Source: Silene conica
Lineage: Eukaryota > Streptophyta > Magnoliopsida > Caryophyllales > Caryophyllaceae
Assembly (NCBI GenBank): GCA_029255685.2
Contig: CM055320.2
Coordinates: forward strand, 12,014,614 to 12,078,613
DNA length: 64,000 nucleotides
Direction of reading: 5' to 3'
A model generated the notes under the pieces. That model ran no database searches. It was not told the DNA's origin and worked only from the letters and a program-made list of their open reading frames with translations. Below are positions 1 to 12,012 of this stretch, one piece after another (the stretch's first letter is position 1; the number at the start of each line of letters is the position of its first letter). Both the position numbers and the translations under genes were made by a program.

Positions 1-1713
1 CAAGGATGAAAGGAGAAATTACTTTCGAAACTAGGGAAGGAGATCTTGATAAAAGCCGTCGCACAACCCATTCCCACTTATATGATGACTATTTGCATTA
101 CCGGAGGGTATAGTTGATGAGCTCCACACGACTATGGCCCGCTTTTGGTGGGGTTCTAGCGTGAGTCAGAGGAAAATACATTGGTGGCGATGGGATAAAC
201 TATGTCTACCAAACAATATGGGTGGTTTGGGGTTCCGAAACTTACGGGTTTTTAACCAAGCTTTACTGGCAAAACAGGTATGGCGGCTTTTAATGCACCC
301 CTGAGACGTTAGCTAGGCAGGTAATGAAAGTGAGATATTTTAAATCGTATTCTACTCTTGATGCTAGAAGGGGGCATGACCCCAGTTACGTGTGGAGAAG
401 CTTGTGGGGCGATAAATCCCTTCTTAAGGAGGGATTACAATAGAGAGTCGGTAATGGTGAATCTATTGGTGTCTGGGAGGATCCGTGGCTGCCTGCGGAG
501 CGTGGAGGATGATCTCCTAACCCGAACATTGAAGCAGACCCTGCCTTGCGAGTTGAAGCTCTGATAGATAAAGAACGTTGGATATGGAAGGACGATGTGA
601 TGCAAACCGTGTTGTCAGCCGATGAGCGTCGCTTGATTCATAAAATTCCTTTGAATAAAACTTTCCCACCTGACATCTTATATTGGTGGCCAAACAAGGA
701 TGAAATTTATTCGGTTAAGTCGGGATGTTAGCTAGGAATGGGACCTCATCTGGAGGGGAATAGTGCGGGTGCACTGAATGGTGACAACGGACTCTGGAAG
801 CGGCTTTGGAACCTACCTATTCCTCCAAAGCTCATACACTTACTGTGGCGCGCTTGTAACAGTACTCTTGTCGTCCGGACCAACCTCCATCGTAGGCACT
901 GCTGCCAAAGTAGCATATGCGTACTTTGTAACGTGGAGGATGAGTCGGAACTCCACGCCCTTTTCCTTTTTCAATGGCCCGTGAACAATGGAATGTGAGC
1001 ATTTTTGCGAAGAAGGTTAGTGCAGCCCTCTCTCTTCTTTTAAGAATTGGTTAGTTTGGATTATTGAGCAGCTCAATGGTAATGAGAGGGGAAGCTTCTT
1101 GGCAATGGTATGGGCGATATGGATTGTGCGTAATTCACGTCTCTTTGAGGATGAACAGTGAAGGCCGGAGGTTGTGATTATGAGTGTACGAAGGGTATAT
1201 GAGTAAAGTTGGAGGCGAAAACAGAGCTGGTCTGGAAGTGGGTAATGCAGCGTGGACAACACCGGACGTGGGAGTGATCAAAGTGAATACTGATGCGGCT
1301 GTTATGGAGGATGGGACATGGGACATGGGACAGTGGGCTTGGGTGCTGTGGCGAGGGATTGGCAAGGGAGCGTGGTCCTGGTGGCGAGTAGGAGGGTAAA
1401 AGCAGCGTGGTCAATTGAGGTTGCTGAGGCTAAGGCGATGGCTTTTGGGTTGGAGATGGCGCATAACCATGGGCTATGCAGGTGTTGATTGAGTCGGATG
1501 CGCTCAACGTGGTTCGTGCAGTGAGTAAGAGGAATATGGTACGAAGTCCGTTTAGTCTTTGTGCTCAAGAAGTTATCGACATGGCATCCAATCTGATTTG
1601 TGCGCTAGGATATGTGAAAATGAAGGGGATGAACAACTCTTCGTAACTGCTTTTCCTAGTTCCGTACTGAGTTTGGCGGAGCTCGATTTAATATAAGTTT
1701 TTGTTTTAAAAAA
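1..1713 (+). mobile_element. L1-type LINE, 3' part, in intron 7 of LAP-a
   Basis: This is the 3' end of a non-LTR retrotransposon that enters from the left edge. It covers the end of the reverse transcriptase, a zf-RVT-like region (Trp/Cys/His-rich, about 795-960) and a plant L1 RNase H start (VNTDAAV, about 1284-1304). It ends in a short poly(A) at 1708-1713. The reading frames are broken by stops and shifts, so it is dead. The 13 bp that follow (1714-1726, AAGACTTAATCCT) match the 13 bp just before the LINE 5' end in LAP-b (28049-28061) and LAP-c (44795-44807). This is therefore the original right-hand TSD of a single insertion shared by all three gene copies. Only this copy keeps the true 3' end. 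Confidence 0.9.
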
Positions 1714-2352
1714 AAGACTTAATCCTTGGGTCCGCTAACATAGATATTGATATCATAACAGTTGAGCTGAGTCATGTTCATTCAATTAACTACCTTGAGT
1801 TTAATGTGGTTTGTAAGCCTCCATGCTATGACCTGGTGCAGTCTTTTGGCTGAATGGACGGCATCTTGATGGCTGTAACCTTTGGCTCAACAAATGAAAC
1901 ACATATGTGATATGTCAACAACCGTGAGGGCCGTGACTAATTTGGTTGCAGTTTGATCTTGTAGAGGGTATTCTTTACCCGACATGTTGACAAAAACAGA
2001 CTCACCTGATGTTGAGTTGGTCTATCTTAAATCTCCACACGACCAGTTTATTGACTCCAGTATGTTTGCTTTCCCATGGGTGCTTTAGTAAAACATATAC
2101 TGGCGTTGTTTTAACACCAGCTATGAGCTTGAAGCTAAGAAATATTAGAGATTTAAAGCTTCAAGAACAACAATTCACGTTTGTACTAGGAAGAAATGTG
2201 CTGTAAATAAATCTTGTGTCCATGATTATAATAAAATTCACCTTGTAAAAAAATCATTAAGCATCCCAGCTTTTGAAGCTCCCTTTATACCTGGATAAGT
2301 TTGAATCTTGTGAAGTTAGTTCTTTTACTATTGTTTTGATCTTCTCTGGCAG

Positions 2353-3354
2353 ATAATTGATTTGGCAACGCTAACCGGAGCCTGCAAAGTTGCTTTGAGA
2401 CCTTCACTAGCAGGTAATCTGCATCCTAATGTTATCTTTCTGTTAATGATAAAAAGTTGAATATGGTTTTTGTTTCGCTTTTGGGCAGACATTATTATTA
2501 TTACGTTGCAGTACAACGCAAATCAGAGTGAAGTATTCAAGTTTTTAACATTTTATATAGTCTTTACTCTAGAATATACTGAGTATATTACATGGTGTGG
2601 GTTAATGATGTGAGCGGATTGATTGAAAATCTCTTCTCTTTGTTAGTTTATTATAAATCCGAAAAACTGAGTAATAAAAGTAGAATTTATATTTTCAATT
2701 TCAATATGGCTGGTGTTCTATTCCAAATCACATTTTGCTATTGTAACTTCCTGCTCACCTAATTTTCTGTCAGGTGCCTTCACCCCTGACGAAGCACTTG
2801 CTGACGAGATTCTTGTTGCAGCAGCAGCAAACGGGGAGAAACTTTGGAGGGTGCCGATGGAAGACAGTTACTGGGAGTTGAGGAAATCAGGGGTAGCTGA
2901 TATGGTTAACACAGGCAGTCGTCAAGGGGGTGCCATTACTGCTGCATTATTTTTAAAACAGGTGAAATTCAGAACTCCATATCTTTTCATAAATCGTTTT
3001 TGAAGTCTGGATGCTCCTCATTTGGGCTGTGTTTACACATTAAATTTTTAAATTCTTTCAAAATCTCAACGGGAAAGATTTAAATTTGGGAAGGAACTTG
3101 ATTTGCCACAATATTATGTCAAATTTGTCTCCTGCGTTCAATTTCAATGTGATTTTGTTTGCATGATATGAGTTTAGTAATTGTTTTCTAATAACTGTCA
3201 AACCTGACCATGTGAACTTATGTCGCAGTTCGTCGATGAAAAAGTTCAATGGATGCATATTGATATGGCCAGTCCTGTTTCGAGTGAGAAACACTTGGGA
3301 ACAGGATTTGGTGTATTTACGTTGGTGGAGTGGGTTCTCACAAATTCGTCATAG
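2353..3354 (+). CDS. LAP: Leucine aminopeptidase copy a (LAP-a), last three exons
   Basis: These are the 3' exons of a plant M17 leucine aminopeptidase, a hexameric metallo-exopeptidase usually found in plastids. Exons are 2353-2413 ([20 protein letters not shown]), 2774-2961 (ending in the NTGSRQGG and LFLKQ segments) and 3229-3354 (from [14 protein letters not shown] to the stop after WVLTNSS). All have AG/GT borders and join in frame. The carboxylate-binding and hexamer-contact region is intact apart from G-to-S in the usual NTGGRQGG. The catalytic lysine and aspartate exons lie left of the window, so activity cannot be judged. Upstream exons should lie beyond a 5-kb LINE. Unlike LAP-b, this copy ends at the normal C-terminus. 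Confidence 0.88.
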
Positions 3355-4489
3355 TCACCTGCTGAAATAGATCATCCAGTCAGTCTGATAAGAACTTCCT
3401 TATTCGCATTCTTGTCTTGAAAGAAAGTGGCTTTCAGACTGGTTTCTGAGTCTGAAATTTGTAAGTTATTTGGATGATAACTTTTCTGGAACTTTTCATT
3501 TTCATTTTCTCACAGAACTATCTTGGATGATATTACTTATGTTTGATTATGTGACTATTGGCGCAGGCTTAAATTTCAGTCTTTAAACCAACAAATATAT
3601 TCAACCAGATAGTAGGTGTGCAAAAAGAGAGATTCGAATCAAGACGGACATACCCACAAAAGGCACAAATACTTGCAATGATAGTTTAACCTTTGAAAGC
3701 ATGGTACACATGTTGCTACTGGTGCACTTCCTAATGTTATGGGCTGCAATGAAGATGTGAATGCGACTGCAATTCTGCAAATCAAGAATTGGGACAGAAA
3801 AACATGAGTTTGTCTGTATCCTCAAAGGAGACTCTACAGCTCAGCACGACACTCAGCGTGTGGGATATGTCAGCAAATCAGCATTTTGAGTGAATGGAGA
3901 AGTATACCTGTAGTATTTCTCTGGCATTCTGTCAATAACTGTCAGCATTTCAGGTGCACCAGTAGCATCATGTGCATCATTGTCCTGTCCTCAAAACGAT
4001 CCTTGACAGTTGACCCCCAAGGATCAAAAGGTGATATATGTCTTGGAGATCAAAAAGAAATTCCAATATGGCATTTTCAGTGGTCGAGTCGCTCCATCTG
4101 ACCCGGGCATTAGCTGAGATTCGACCTCTTCTCATATTCGATAATCAGTTTTTAATCATGTGGTTAAGGGCATTAGCAGCAAAGGTTTGTTAAGGGTTTT
4201 TATGATGACTTGTTAACTATTTTAGAGGTTTGTTTATAAACATTCTATTGTTCGATATATTGGTGTTGAGGTTTATAGATGAGATGGGTTACAATATTGT
4301 ATATAGGTTTATAGGTTTATGGTGAGAGAATGTGAGAGGAGAAATAGTATTAGTGAGCCATTACATGAATCTTGAAGAGTTTTATTTATTGTTGGTAGGA
4401 GGATTGTAGATAAATGATTTTGTGTATTTACTTATTTCATAAAAACAAACCTGTTGAAGGTTCATCTATTGCTAATATTGCCCTCTTAG

Positions 4490-4711
4490 GCCATGTTCTT
4501 TTTGGCTGAAACAAGTTGAACTGAATTAATCGGAGTAGAGCTTAACTGAACTAAATTAAGTGGAACGGAGGTGAATTGAATTTAGTTGAATTAAAAGTTA
4601 ATTTTGTGAAGAGATTAACTCAATATAATTGATTCATCGTAAATAAAATTTAACGGAATACGATTCAACAAAATTGAAAGAAGCTGAAATTAAGCCATAA
4701 AGAACAGGACC
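4490..4711. mobile_element. Tourist-like MITE (about 222 bp)
   Basis: This non-coding insert is absent from the same place in units 2 and 3, where the empty site reads CCCTATTAGTACC. The flanks are TAG on both sides (4487-4489 and 4712-4714), though a 2-bp TA target cannot be excluded. The ends are inverted: left GCCATGTTCTTTTTGGCT, right complement GGTCCTGTTCTTTATGGC. A second, diverged copy lies at 16215-16429. The 3-bp target suggests PIF/Harbinger (Tourist). Confidence 0.8.
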
Positions 4712-5091
4712 TAGTACCACAAAGGCTCAACCTATAGTTTCTTTTGTTCAGGCTCTAGAATTTAGGGTTTATAACTTGGAGGTTTAGGTTTTCCTTTCGT
4801 TTTAGTTCAAATTATTTTTACTATCCAAACATGTCATCCAAAATTTGAAATAGTTGAAATTTCATTACAAACTGATTTAAGTACATTACACGTTTTCTAA
4901 CTTGCTCTCAAACTGATTATCATTTCAGCATACATCAACTTATCTGCACTCAAACCATACAACTAACAATATTAGGACAGCCTAAAAACAACTATCCCAT
5001 CCAACAGATGACTAGCGCATCATCAACGATTATGCTCCTAAAACCACTATTCGGTTCCATCAGCAGCATTCAGAAGATGTGTAGTAATGTA

Positions 5092-5183
5092 CTATCCTCC
5101 GTTTTTATATAATGTACCCATTTGTTGAATATATGAGTGTAGTATTTTAATAAAATGGGTACATTATATAAAAATGGAGGAAG
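5092..5183. mobile_element. Stowaway MITE (92 bp)
   Basis: A near-perfect foldback with TIRs of about 30 bp starting CTATCCTCCGTTTTTATATA on the left and CTTCCTCCATTTTTATATA on the right complement. It is flanked by the TA dinucleotide (5090-5091 and 5184-5185). Units 2 and 3 show the empty site (AATGTACTTAAAT). CTYCCTCC ends and a TA target are diagnostic of Tc1/mariner-derived Stowaway elements. Confidence 0.93.
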
Positions 5184-5858
5184 TACTTAAATTTAGTAAG
5201 AAGATAATGTTGTTTATTTTAATCGTTACGAACTTTTTGAATTCTAATTTTATTTGTTTTGGTTCATTTGGTTCGGGTTGATATGGTCCATGCATTTTTC
5301 TGGTACAAACTGGACTGGACCAATATAAATATGGTCGATTCTCGGTTCACCTTTGAACTCTTATTTGGTTATTGGTCCACCTTTTAACCCTTATTTAATT
5401 TTTAGTTGAGAGAATTTGATGATTCGGTGCCCTCCCATCCCTACAACTACAAGGTACCGCTATCTCATTTTTTTTGTTAAATAATTATCTCGTTAATTGT
5501 TGGCAAATACTATCCAAACAAATTCGCTTTATTGTAAAACAAAATAAATAAATTAAAAATAAATTGCAGACGTATTAAAAGGAAAAAAAATCAAGTAAAA
5601 CTTATTACTCTCTTTATTCCAATCAATTGTTATTATTTGTCTTCTACCCGTTTTTAATACTCAAATTATTTCGTATATAGTCTTGCATACGTAAGTGTGA
5701 GATTTATAATGTAGTTATTCAATGAACCAAACAAGATCCTCCTAACTTTATTTTATATTATGTATTGGAAATTATTTTAAGGGTTTTCTTCCCTTATAAA
5801 TAGTATACAGAAAGCAAATGATAACAATTAACCAGAACGAAGGAGCGAGTAATAATGA

Positions 5859-6500
5859 TCAGTTAGTTCCACCAAAGAGCTCCTTCAACTTCTTGACTTG
5901 AGCAGCATCCACCAAAGTGATCTTCTCAATCACTTTTGTTGGCAAATCGTTTCCAAACAACGAAGTGGTTGTAGTTTGGAAACCAGGGCTCTGACTATTT
6001 AAACTAACAAACGCGAGAGCAGGTTCATCACCAACATTTACTTGAAAATGCAACATAGTTTGTGGGAATATCATTATATCACCCTTCTTTAACGTTTTAT
6101 AGTAAGCAACATTATTTCCGTCAATAAAACCAGCAATAATTGTACCATCAATTACCAATATCAGTTCGGAAACACGGTGGCTGTGTATCGGGATAACTCC
6201 ACCCACACCGATGTCAAGTCGAATCATTGAAAGGCCCAAACCATTTAATCCAGGAAATGTTGTATCGACTGCAAATGTCGAAGCAGCATTGAAAATGTTG
6301 TTAGACGTGTTCCCCGGAACGCCTAATCCGGAGAAAACAAAGTCGTCCACGGTTAATTTTTCCGGATTTTTACATGGATATCCGGCAGGTCCGACCGGGT
6401 ATTTGAAGTCTGCTATGCAGAAATCGACAACACTTGTAGCCGATGATACAGTTAAGAGGACTAACAAGGACAATAAAAACGCAACTTTTGGTAATTCCAT
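5859..6500 (-). CDS. Germin-like protein 1 (ABP19/20 type), GLP1
   Basis: An intronless 213-aa secreted cupin. Residues 1-22 are a hydrophobic signal peptide. Cys28 and Cys43 are the conserved germin disulfide pair. Germin box 1 supplies metal ligands His106, His108 and Glu112 (IPIHSHRVSELILVIDG). Box 2 supplies His151 and Asn155, although PQTMLH lacks the usual glycine after P-x. Asn64 is an N-glycosylation sequon. The closest family known to me is the auxin-binding ABP19/20-like germins, extracellular manganese proteins; some germin-like proteins have superoxide dismutase activity. Which activity this one has cannot be told. It keeps a promoter of its own, unlike GLP2 and GLP3. It differs from them at roughly a dozen residues, for example KLT in place of the NVT sequon at 48-50. 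It converges with LAP-a. Confidence 0.95.
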   Translation of the reverse strand: MELPKVAFLLSLLVLLTVSSATSVVDFCIADFKYPVGPAGYPCKNPEKLTVDDFVFSGLGVPGNTSNNIFNAASTFAVDTTFPGLNGLGLSMIRLDIGVGGVIPIHSHRVSELILVIDGTIIAGFIDGNNVAYYKTLKKGDIMIFPQTMLHFQVNVGDEPALAFVSLNSQSPGFQTTTTSLFGNDLPTKVIEKITLVDAAQVKKLKELFGGTN

Positions 6501-6585
6501 GTTTACGAAATGTTGATAAGAGTATTATATTCCGAAGAAGATTGTCCTAGCTTCGGTTGAGATAGTAAAGGCTAATGTGGGAGGA

Positions 6586-6595
6586 CTATATATAG
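6586..6595 (-). promoter_or_regulatory. TATA box of GLP1
   Basis: CTATATATAG lies about 86 bp upstream of the GLP1 ATG on the minus strand, a normal distance for a plant TATA box plus a short 5' UTR. GLP2 and GLP3 lack this stretch because a Copia LTR replaces it. Confidence 0.6.
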
Positions 6596-6708
6596 GATTT
6601 CAAAGGTATCTACAATGCTTGTTTGATTCTCTCATTGCTTACGTAATAACTTCATATTCATATTCATTTCATATATGAATAAAATATGATATAATACTAT
6701 AACGATAG

Positions 6709-6887
6709 GTCTCGTTCGTGACGGATTATCCATCACAAGTTTGTAATGGGTCAAATATTACCAATAGAAATAAATAAGACAAAAAAATAGAATGTATTGA
6801 GAATTACAATAATTTGTAATTAACTTTCTAAGTAAGTTTTATTTAATTCGTCATAAATTTTTGTCGGATATCGCCCGTCGCAAAGGA
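6709..6887. mobile_element. MITE of the GTGACGG family, copy 1 (diverged)
   Basis: The inverted ends both carry a GTGACGG/GCGACGG core followed by a TATCC motif. A better-conserved relative lies at 16651-16820, and both share an internal stretch near the left end (GTCAAAT). It sits about 210 bp upstream of the GLP1 ATG. No TSD could be fixed. Confidence 0.5.
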
Positions 6888-7811
6888 AAACTTGTGATAC
6901 TATAATAACAGAACCGCAGCCGAGTATGACTACCTTTCGACCGCGGGAAAGTTGAAAGTCTAGAAAATTTACCTGAGCACTTCTGTGTTACGAAAAAAAT
7001 TAATAATGGAGTGAAACTTAACTCATACTAGTATAAATTTCATATAAATGCGCGGGTTTCTAGATAAGAATACTAAAGAGATAAACAATTATTTTGGTCA
7101 AGGCCGTCTGGGAGATTTCGGCAGCCATGTGCGAGATTTTTAATTTTTATGAAGGTCATGAATTAGTACTCCATTGTTTAGATCTTTTTGACGCCATGGT
7201 CCATAATTTTTTCTCTACATTTTTCATCTTAAAGCAAATTAGCTATTTCATTTATCATTTTATCTATATAACTGAAAGATCATTTATAAGGTTCTGGTTG
7301 AGCCACGTCATTAATCCAGTTTATTTTTTTAAAATTGATCATGGTTACTAGTTAGGACCCACAATACTGTATAATGATTTTAATTTGAAATAACTGTCTG
7401 AAATAATAGTTTTACAATTATTCGTAATACTTTTGATATAAGTTCGTAAACATGAATTTCTGTGAAAATTGTCAATACGTATAACATGAACTTCAATATT
7501 ACTTCTTCCATTCATCATAAATTATCACCCCACTTCCCATATTTGGCAATTCATTTTATATCACTCTATTTCTTTTCTTCTATATTTGGCAACCTATTTT
7601 TTTATCATTCTATACTTATTGGCCATCTTTATTTACAAAACTGTCATTACTTAGTGGGCCTAATTTAAGCCAAACTGTAAACTTAACCCAATTAGTTGCC
7701 CTTAATGACTCCCTCCAAATTTATATTTCCAAATTTCTCACCCAAAACCAACCCAATTACTACCTCCATTAGTGCCCCAACCCAATGACCTTTATCCATT
7801 AATGCCCCAAC
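6888..7811. other. Non-coding spacer, nothing recognised
   Basis: AT-rich sequence upstream of GLP1. Open frames are short and show no family motif. There is no counterpart in units 2 and 3, which lost this region or had it replaced by a Copia fragment. Confidence 0.6.
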
Positions 7812-8070
7812 TAGGGATGGCAATGGGTGAGATAGATGGGGTGGAGCCATATCCATATCCATATCCATATCCATTTAATTTGTGGTCATCCATATCCCAC
7901 CCTTATCCGTTTGATATTTTTTCATCCATCCATATCCATATCCATATCCATATCCATTTAATTTGTGGTCATCCATATCCCACCCTTATCCGTTTAATAT
8001 TTTTTCATCCATCCATATCCATATCCACCGAGTGAAGTGGGTGGAGTGGGCACCCGTTGGATATTTCCAC
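7812..8070. repeat. (CCATAT)n-rich block, possible left end of a hAT-type element
   Basis: Begins TAGGGATGGCAATGGGT, which resembles the start of many plant hAT non-autonomous elements. It continues as interrupted CCATAT hexamer runs (about 7846-8026) containing two near-copies of a block of about 80 bp. A related CATATCC-rich block lies at 10650-10812 and may be the other end. No matching right terminus or TSD was found, so the hAT reading is inference. Confidence 0.45.
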
Positions 8071-9561
8071 CCTCATAAATTTCAAGGCGATATATCAAAA
8101 AGGGTTATTTAATGGTAATACTCTGACCTATGAAGTATCTTCTTAAAATATTCCACACTTCAAATTAACTCAGAATAAAACCAACTAATACACCGTTTCT
8201 CACAAAACGAAACAAGTGGAAAAGTTACCGGTTCTATAGGTTAACTTGTGTTTAAAACTTTTCTTTTTATGTTTTTATTCACTCTGATTTCGCTTTCGCT
8301 TTCGCCTTCAATATCACCTCATTTAACCATCTTTCTACCTTACATCTCTTAACACCATTGTTTATCATTGTTCAATCTCACCAATCACCAAGACGCCATT
8401 AAATTTACTTCACAAATCACATAATTGAAGGCGCCCTAAATTGAATTTCGCCCTTAATTGATTTTCCTTTTTTGTTTAAACGAACACACTGATGGGTTCG
8501 TGTGCAATTCACAATACACCCACAGTGATACTCTACATGACAAACACATGGTTCCTTCGTGTTTTCCCTTGAATCATGGTTGCTTATTCAATGGTGCATA
8601 CTACTCCGGCTATCTACTTCAATGGTGCATCAAACCCAGAAATTGTTGTACCATTCTTCACCCAGAAAAAATCAAAATTTTACCCCACTTTCATCAAACT
8701 CATACAAATTTGCTTGTTAGCCTTACCATGAATTGATTTAACTATGTTTCAATCACACTAATTAAAGTACTTCGTAGATGTATTGAAAGTACAATAATTT
8801 TTTTCATCGATTAAGTTGGTGGGAGGAAATCAATTAACTTTAATTTTAGATGTTAAAATAGGAGAGAGATAAGCAGAGAAACTCTAAATTTGCAGTCATT
8901 GATTTTACGGATTTTTTTATCACATGATATCTAACTGATTTTGATGTTGGTGCTCCTTCAACATGGAGTGAAATGGGAGATGAAGGGAAGAAATTTATGG
9001 GAGAAATGTTTTAAAGGAAAGAGACCGTAATAGAGGATTAAAAAGGAGAGAGTAAGAGAATTTAAACCTAAAAATTATTGCAGAAATCCATTAGCATGGT
9101 AATGGGAAGAGGAAGAAGATGATAGTAAGGGGAAAAATGGGTCCGCTTAACATATTACATTATTACCGGCTGTTTTAGGTTAAAATGAGAGCAATTCTAT
9201 TAGATGAGAATAGGTGCATTAGGTGGTTATATTCTCAGTTAATTCAAGGTATAGAGTATTTTGAGAATGTCCTTAATAGTTCATAGTATTGCAATGAAAT
9301 AACCCATATAAAAAATATACACCTAAGACGATAAAATTTAAAGCGTACATTACCAAACAATTCCGGATTACATAGTTTTTTGAGAAAATTGAACATAAAT
9401 TTAATCCTGTTAACCATATTTACAATTTTACAACTTACAACTGCGAAACTAATCCGCACAATCTTTACACGCTTATAAAAAAAGTGTAACAAAACATTAA
9501 ACGAGTAGTTCCTAAGTTTATTTTAAAAGAACTTTACAAATTGAAAGTATTTTTCTAATCA
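8071..9561. other. Non-coding spacer, nothing recognised
   Basis: AT-rich sequence without a supportable ORF, RNA gene or terminal repeat. It may be the inside of the putative hAT derivative whose ends would be near 7812 and 10812. Confidence 0.5.
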
Positions 9562-9570
9562 AAATATTTA

Positions 9571-10598
9571 GGATTATTCTACATGGTAACCCTGTATTTT
9601 TTCAAATTCTATACGGTGACCCTACTTTTCAGAGATCACACATGGTAACCCTCAAGTTTATTAATATGTTTGCCGTGACCCTTAATTGTTTTTCCGTTAA
9701 TTTTGTCCGTTAAGTATGTGACGTGACAAATTGAATTTTGAGATTTTCTATAAGGTAACCCTATATTTTTTAAAAAAATTACAATATAACCTTACTTTTC
9801 TACAAATCACATGTGTATAAAAACATAATCCCTTAATTAATCTTAATTTCGCAATTTTGCTTGATTACACCTAAATTGTCAAATCCACCCTCATTACCCT
9901 TTCAATAGACCGGATTTTGACTAAAAAACTTCAATAAAAAAGCTTATTCGATATCAAAAAATTCTAAATAGCATAGTAAAAGTACTATATATCGAGCATT
10001 ACAATAATCAATCCCAAATTTAATTTATAGCATTAATCTAATTTAAAAAAAATTGTTTTTAAAACTTCAACAAATATCTCAAAACAAAAAATGTTGTAAA
10101 TGCAATAATAACTTTAATTGTTCAACATATTCAGACACTAAAGTTGGGTACAATTGAGGAGTAAAGACTCATTTGTAAACATTAAACTTAATAGTGTATT
10201 TCTTTGTTAATTATTGAACTCGATTTTTGGAGATTTATGGTAATGAAACTTTGAAGAGATGATGATATTGAGAGTTGACATTGTTTTGAGTAATCGAGTG
10301 AAAAACGTGTTAATAATAATAAATTGAGGAAATAAGGGAGTATTTTTAAGATTATTTCTTTTGTAAAAAAAACTAATAGAATTATTTTCTAGGATAATAA
10401 AAACCGAGGGTTACCTTGTAGAAAATCTCAAAATTCTGTTGGCCACGTCACTTACTTAACGGACAAATCTGACGGAAAAAATTTAAGGGTCACGGCAATA
10501 CATATTAACAAAGTTGAGGGTTACCACGTGTGCTCACTAAAAATTAGGGTTACCACGTAAAATTCAAAAAAATACAAGGTTACCATGTAGAATAACCC
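9571..10598. mobile_element. Mutator-like MITE with long TIRs (1028 bp)
   Basis: The left arm (about 9571-9765) and right arm (about 10413-10598) are inverted copies of each other. The left end reads GGATTATTCTACATGGTAAC; the right-end complement reads GGGTTATTCTACATGGTAAC. The flanks are a perfect 9-bp direct repeat, AAATATTTA (9562-9570 and 10599-10607). A 9-bp TSD with TIRs of nearly 200 bp is diagnostic of MULEs. The centre is non-coding AT-rich DNA without transposase. GGTAACC/GGTGACC motifs recur within each arm. Confidence 0.92.
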
Positions 10599-10639
10599 AA
10601 ATATTTATTAATACTTTTTAGAAAAAAAATAATTATACT

Positions 10640-10812
10640 TATTAATTTAGGATATCCACCGGGTGATAAGCGGGTGGTAGACCATGATCCATACCCCACC
10701 CTAAATTCACCCATATCCATATCCCACTCTAAATTGTAAAAAAAAAATCATCATCCATATCCCACCCATTTAATTTCGGGTGGATGGATATCCATAGGGT
10801 CAGGGTGAGACT
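10640..10812. repeat. CATATCC/CACCC-rich block
   Basis: Repeated CCATATCC and CCCACCC words, similar in composition to 7812-8070. The Copia LTR starts directly after it, so it may be the interrupted right end of the element that starts at 7812. Confidence 0.4.
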
Positions 10813-11997
10813 TGTTAGGTTTTATACCTATTTATAGTCATACTAAAAATTTAATCTTATTATCTTAAGATCTTATGCATACTTAACTTAAGTACACCGA
10901 GATTAAGAGAGAAAAAAATGCTCACTCTTACATTGCTAAACTCGGCTATTTAGGGCACAAGTAAAGACACCTTCTTCACTTGTTCTTGAGCTTTCAACAC
11001 GGGAATGATCCTCCTTGAGCCTTCAAAGAGATGACCTCCAAAAGATATGCACCAAGACACTCTACACTCAATGTATTTTGTATTGTCTTTTGCTAGAATT
11101 CAATACAAAGCAAAACTAGTATATTAATCTCAATTATGGAGGGTGGTACTCGGTTTTTAGAGAGAATAAAAGATTACTAATTTTTCTCTCTTTTTCTAAA
11201 ACCCTAATGAACAAGCATGAATCAAAATTGAGAAGAACAAAACTCCTTTTGTTCCTTTCAAGAGTGCCGTGAGAATTGGGTTAGGGTGCCCAATAGATGG
11301 GTCCCTCAATGCCCTCAATTGTTTCCCACTTTACCTCAACAATTAAATGAGATGTCCCTTAGATGTTCCTCACATTATCTTATAATGTGTAATGTTTGTA
11401 TGTGTGTGTATGTCACACGGTCCTATCAACCGAAAATGGACCTATACCCAATACTCGTTTATATGATATGGATCAAATACATCGATCATATTATTTTACG
11501 AAATTTGTAGTTTAACTCTTTAAACTCCGTATTCATAAAATTTATAGTAATTAAAATAATTACTTACAACTAATTAATCATGCTTTATTACTACAACAAT
11601 TGTAGTTTAAAATAATTCATTTGAGTAACTTTACATTTCATAAACATATAAATATTAGTGATGACATTTCGATCACTAAAATATTTTAATTTATAATCTT
11701 ATTATAAATTTTCTCCTTACATAATTAAGAACTAGAAATGAACTGACTCGTATCAATATACAGTTGTTTCATTTATCATTTAGAGAGATGTCCTATAGGT
11801 GTGACCTAAAGGGATCAACTGGTCACCACCGTCATTACGACAGTAATGTCAAACTCTAGCAAGTCAATCATTACCGATTAATGTTGACCAGTTGACTATG
11901 ATAAAGAATCATCCCATGAATATTCTTTTACAGAGATTTTTCAATTAATTATATCATTGACGTGATCACACTATTGTGGAGGACACTTACTCCAACA
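10813..11997 (-). mobile_element. 3' LTR of truncated Copia-1 (TNT1-94-like)
   Basis: On the minus strand this 1185-bp block starts TGTTGGAGTAAGTG and ends AAAACCTAACA, so it has TG...CA ends with a short inverted repeat. It directly follows a polypurine tract (complement of 11998-12012). The matching 5' LTR is absent, because the element is cut off near 15.8 kb, so no TSD can be checked. Confidence 0.8.
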
Positions 11998-12012
11998 ATC
12001 TCCCACTTGTCC
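11998..12012 (-). other. Polypurine tract of Copia-1
   Basis: On the minus strand this reads GACAAGTGGGAGAT immediately before the LTR start TGTTGGAG. This is the usual plus-strand priming site of plant Copia elements and it fixes the LTR boundary. Confidence 0.75.

Larger units (their letters stand above)
3355..5858. other. Intergenic region between convergent LAP-a and GLP1
   Basis: No gene is visible here. The sequence is collinear with 34457-36791 and 59117-61296 in the other units, apart from two MITEs present only in this unit (4490-4711 and 5092-5183) and a few small indels. It presumably holds the LAP 3' UTR and the GLP 3' UTR. Confidence 0.7.

Noticed and set aside
6211..6516. 101-aa plus-strand ORF conserved three times (also 37144-37449 and 61649-61954)
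   Set aside because: Exact antisense of the GLP coding sequence; its conservation follows from the GLP.
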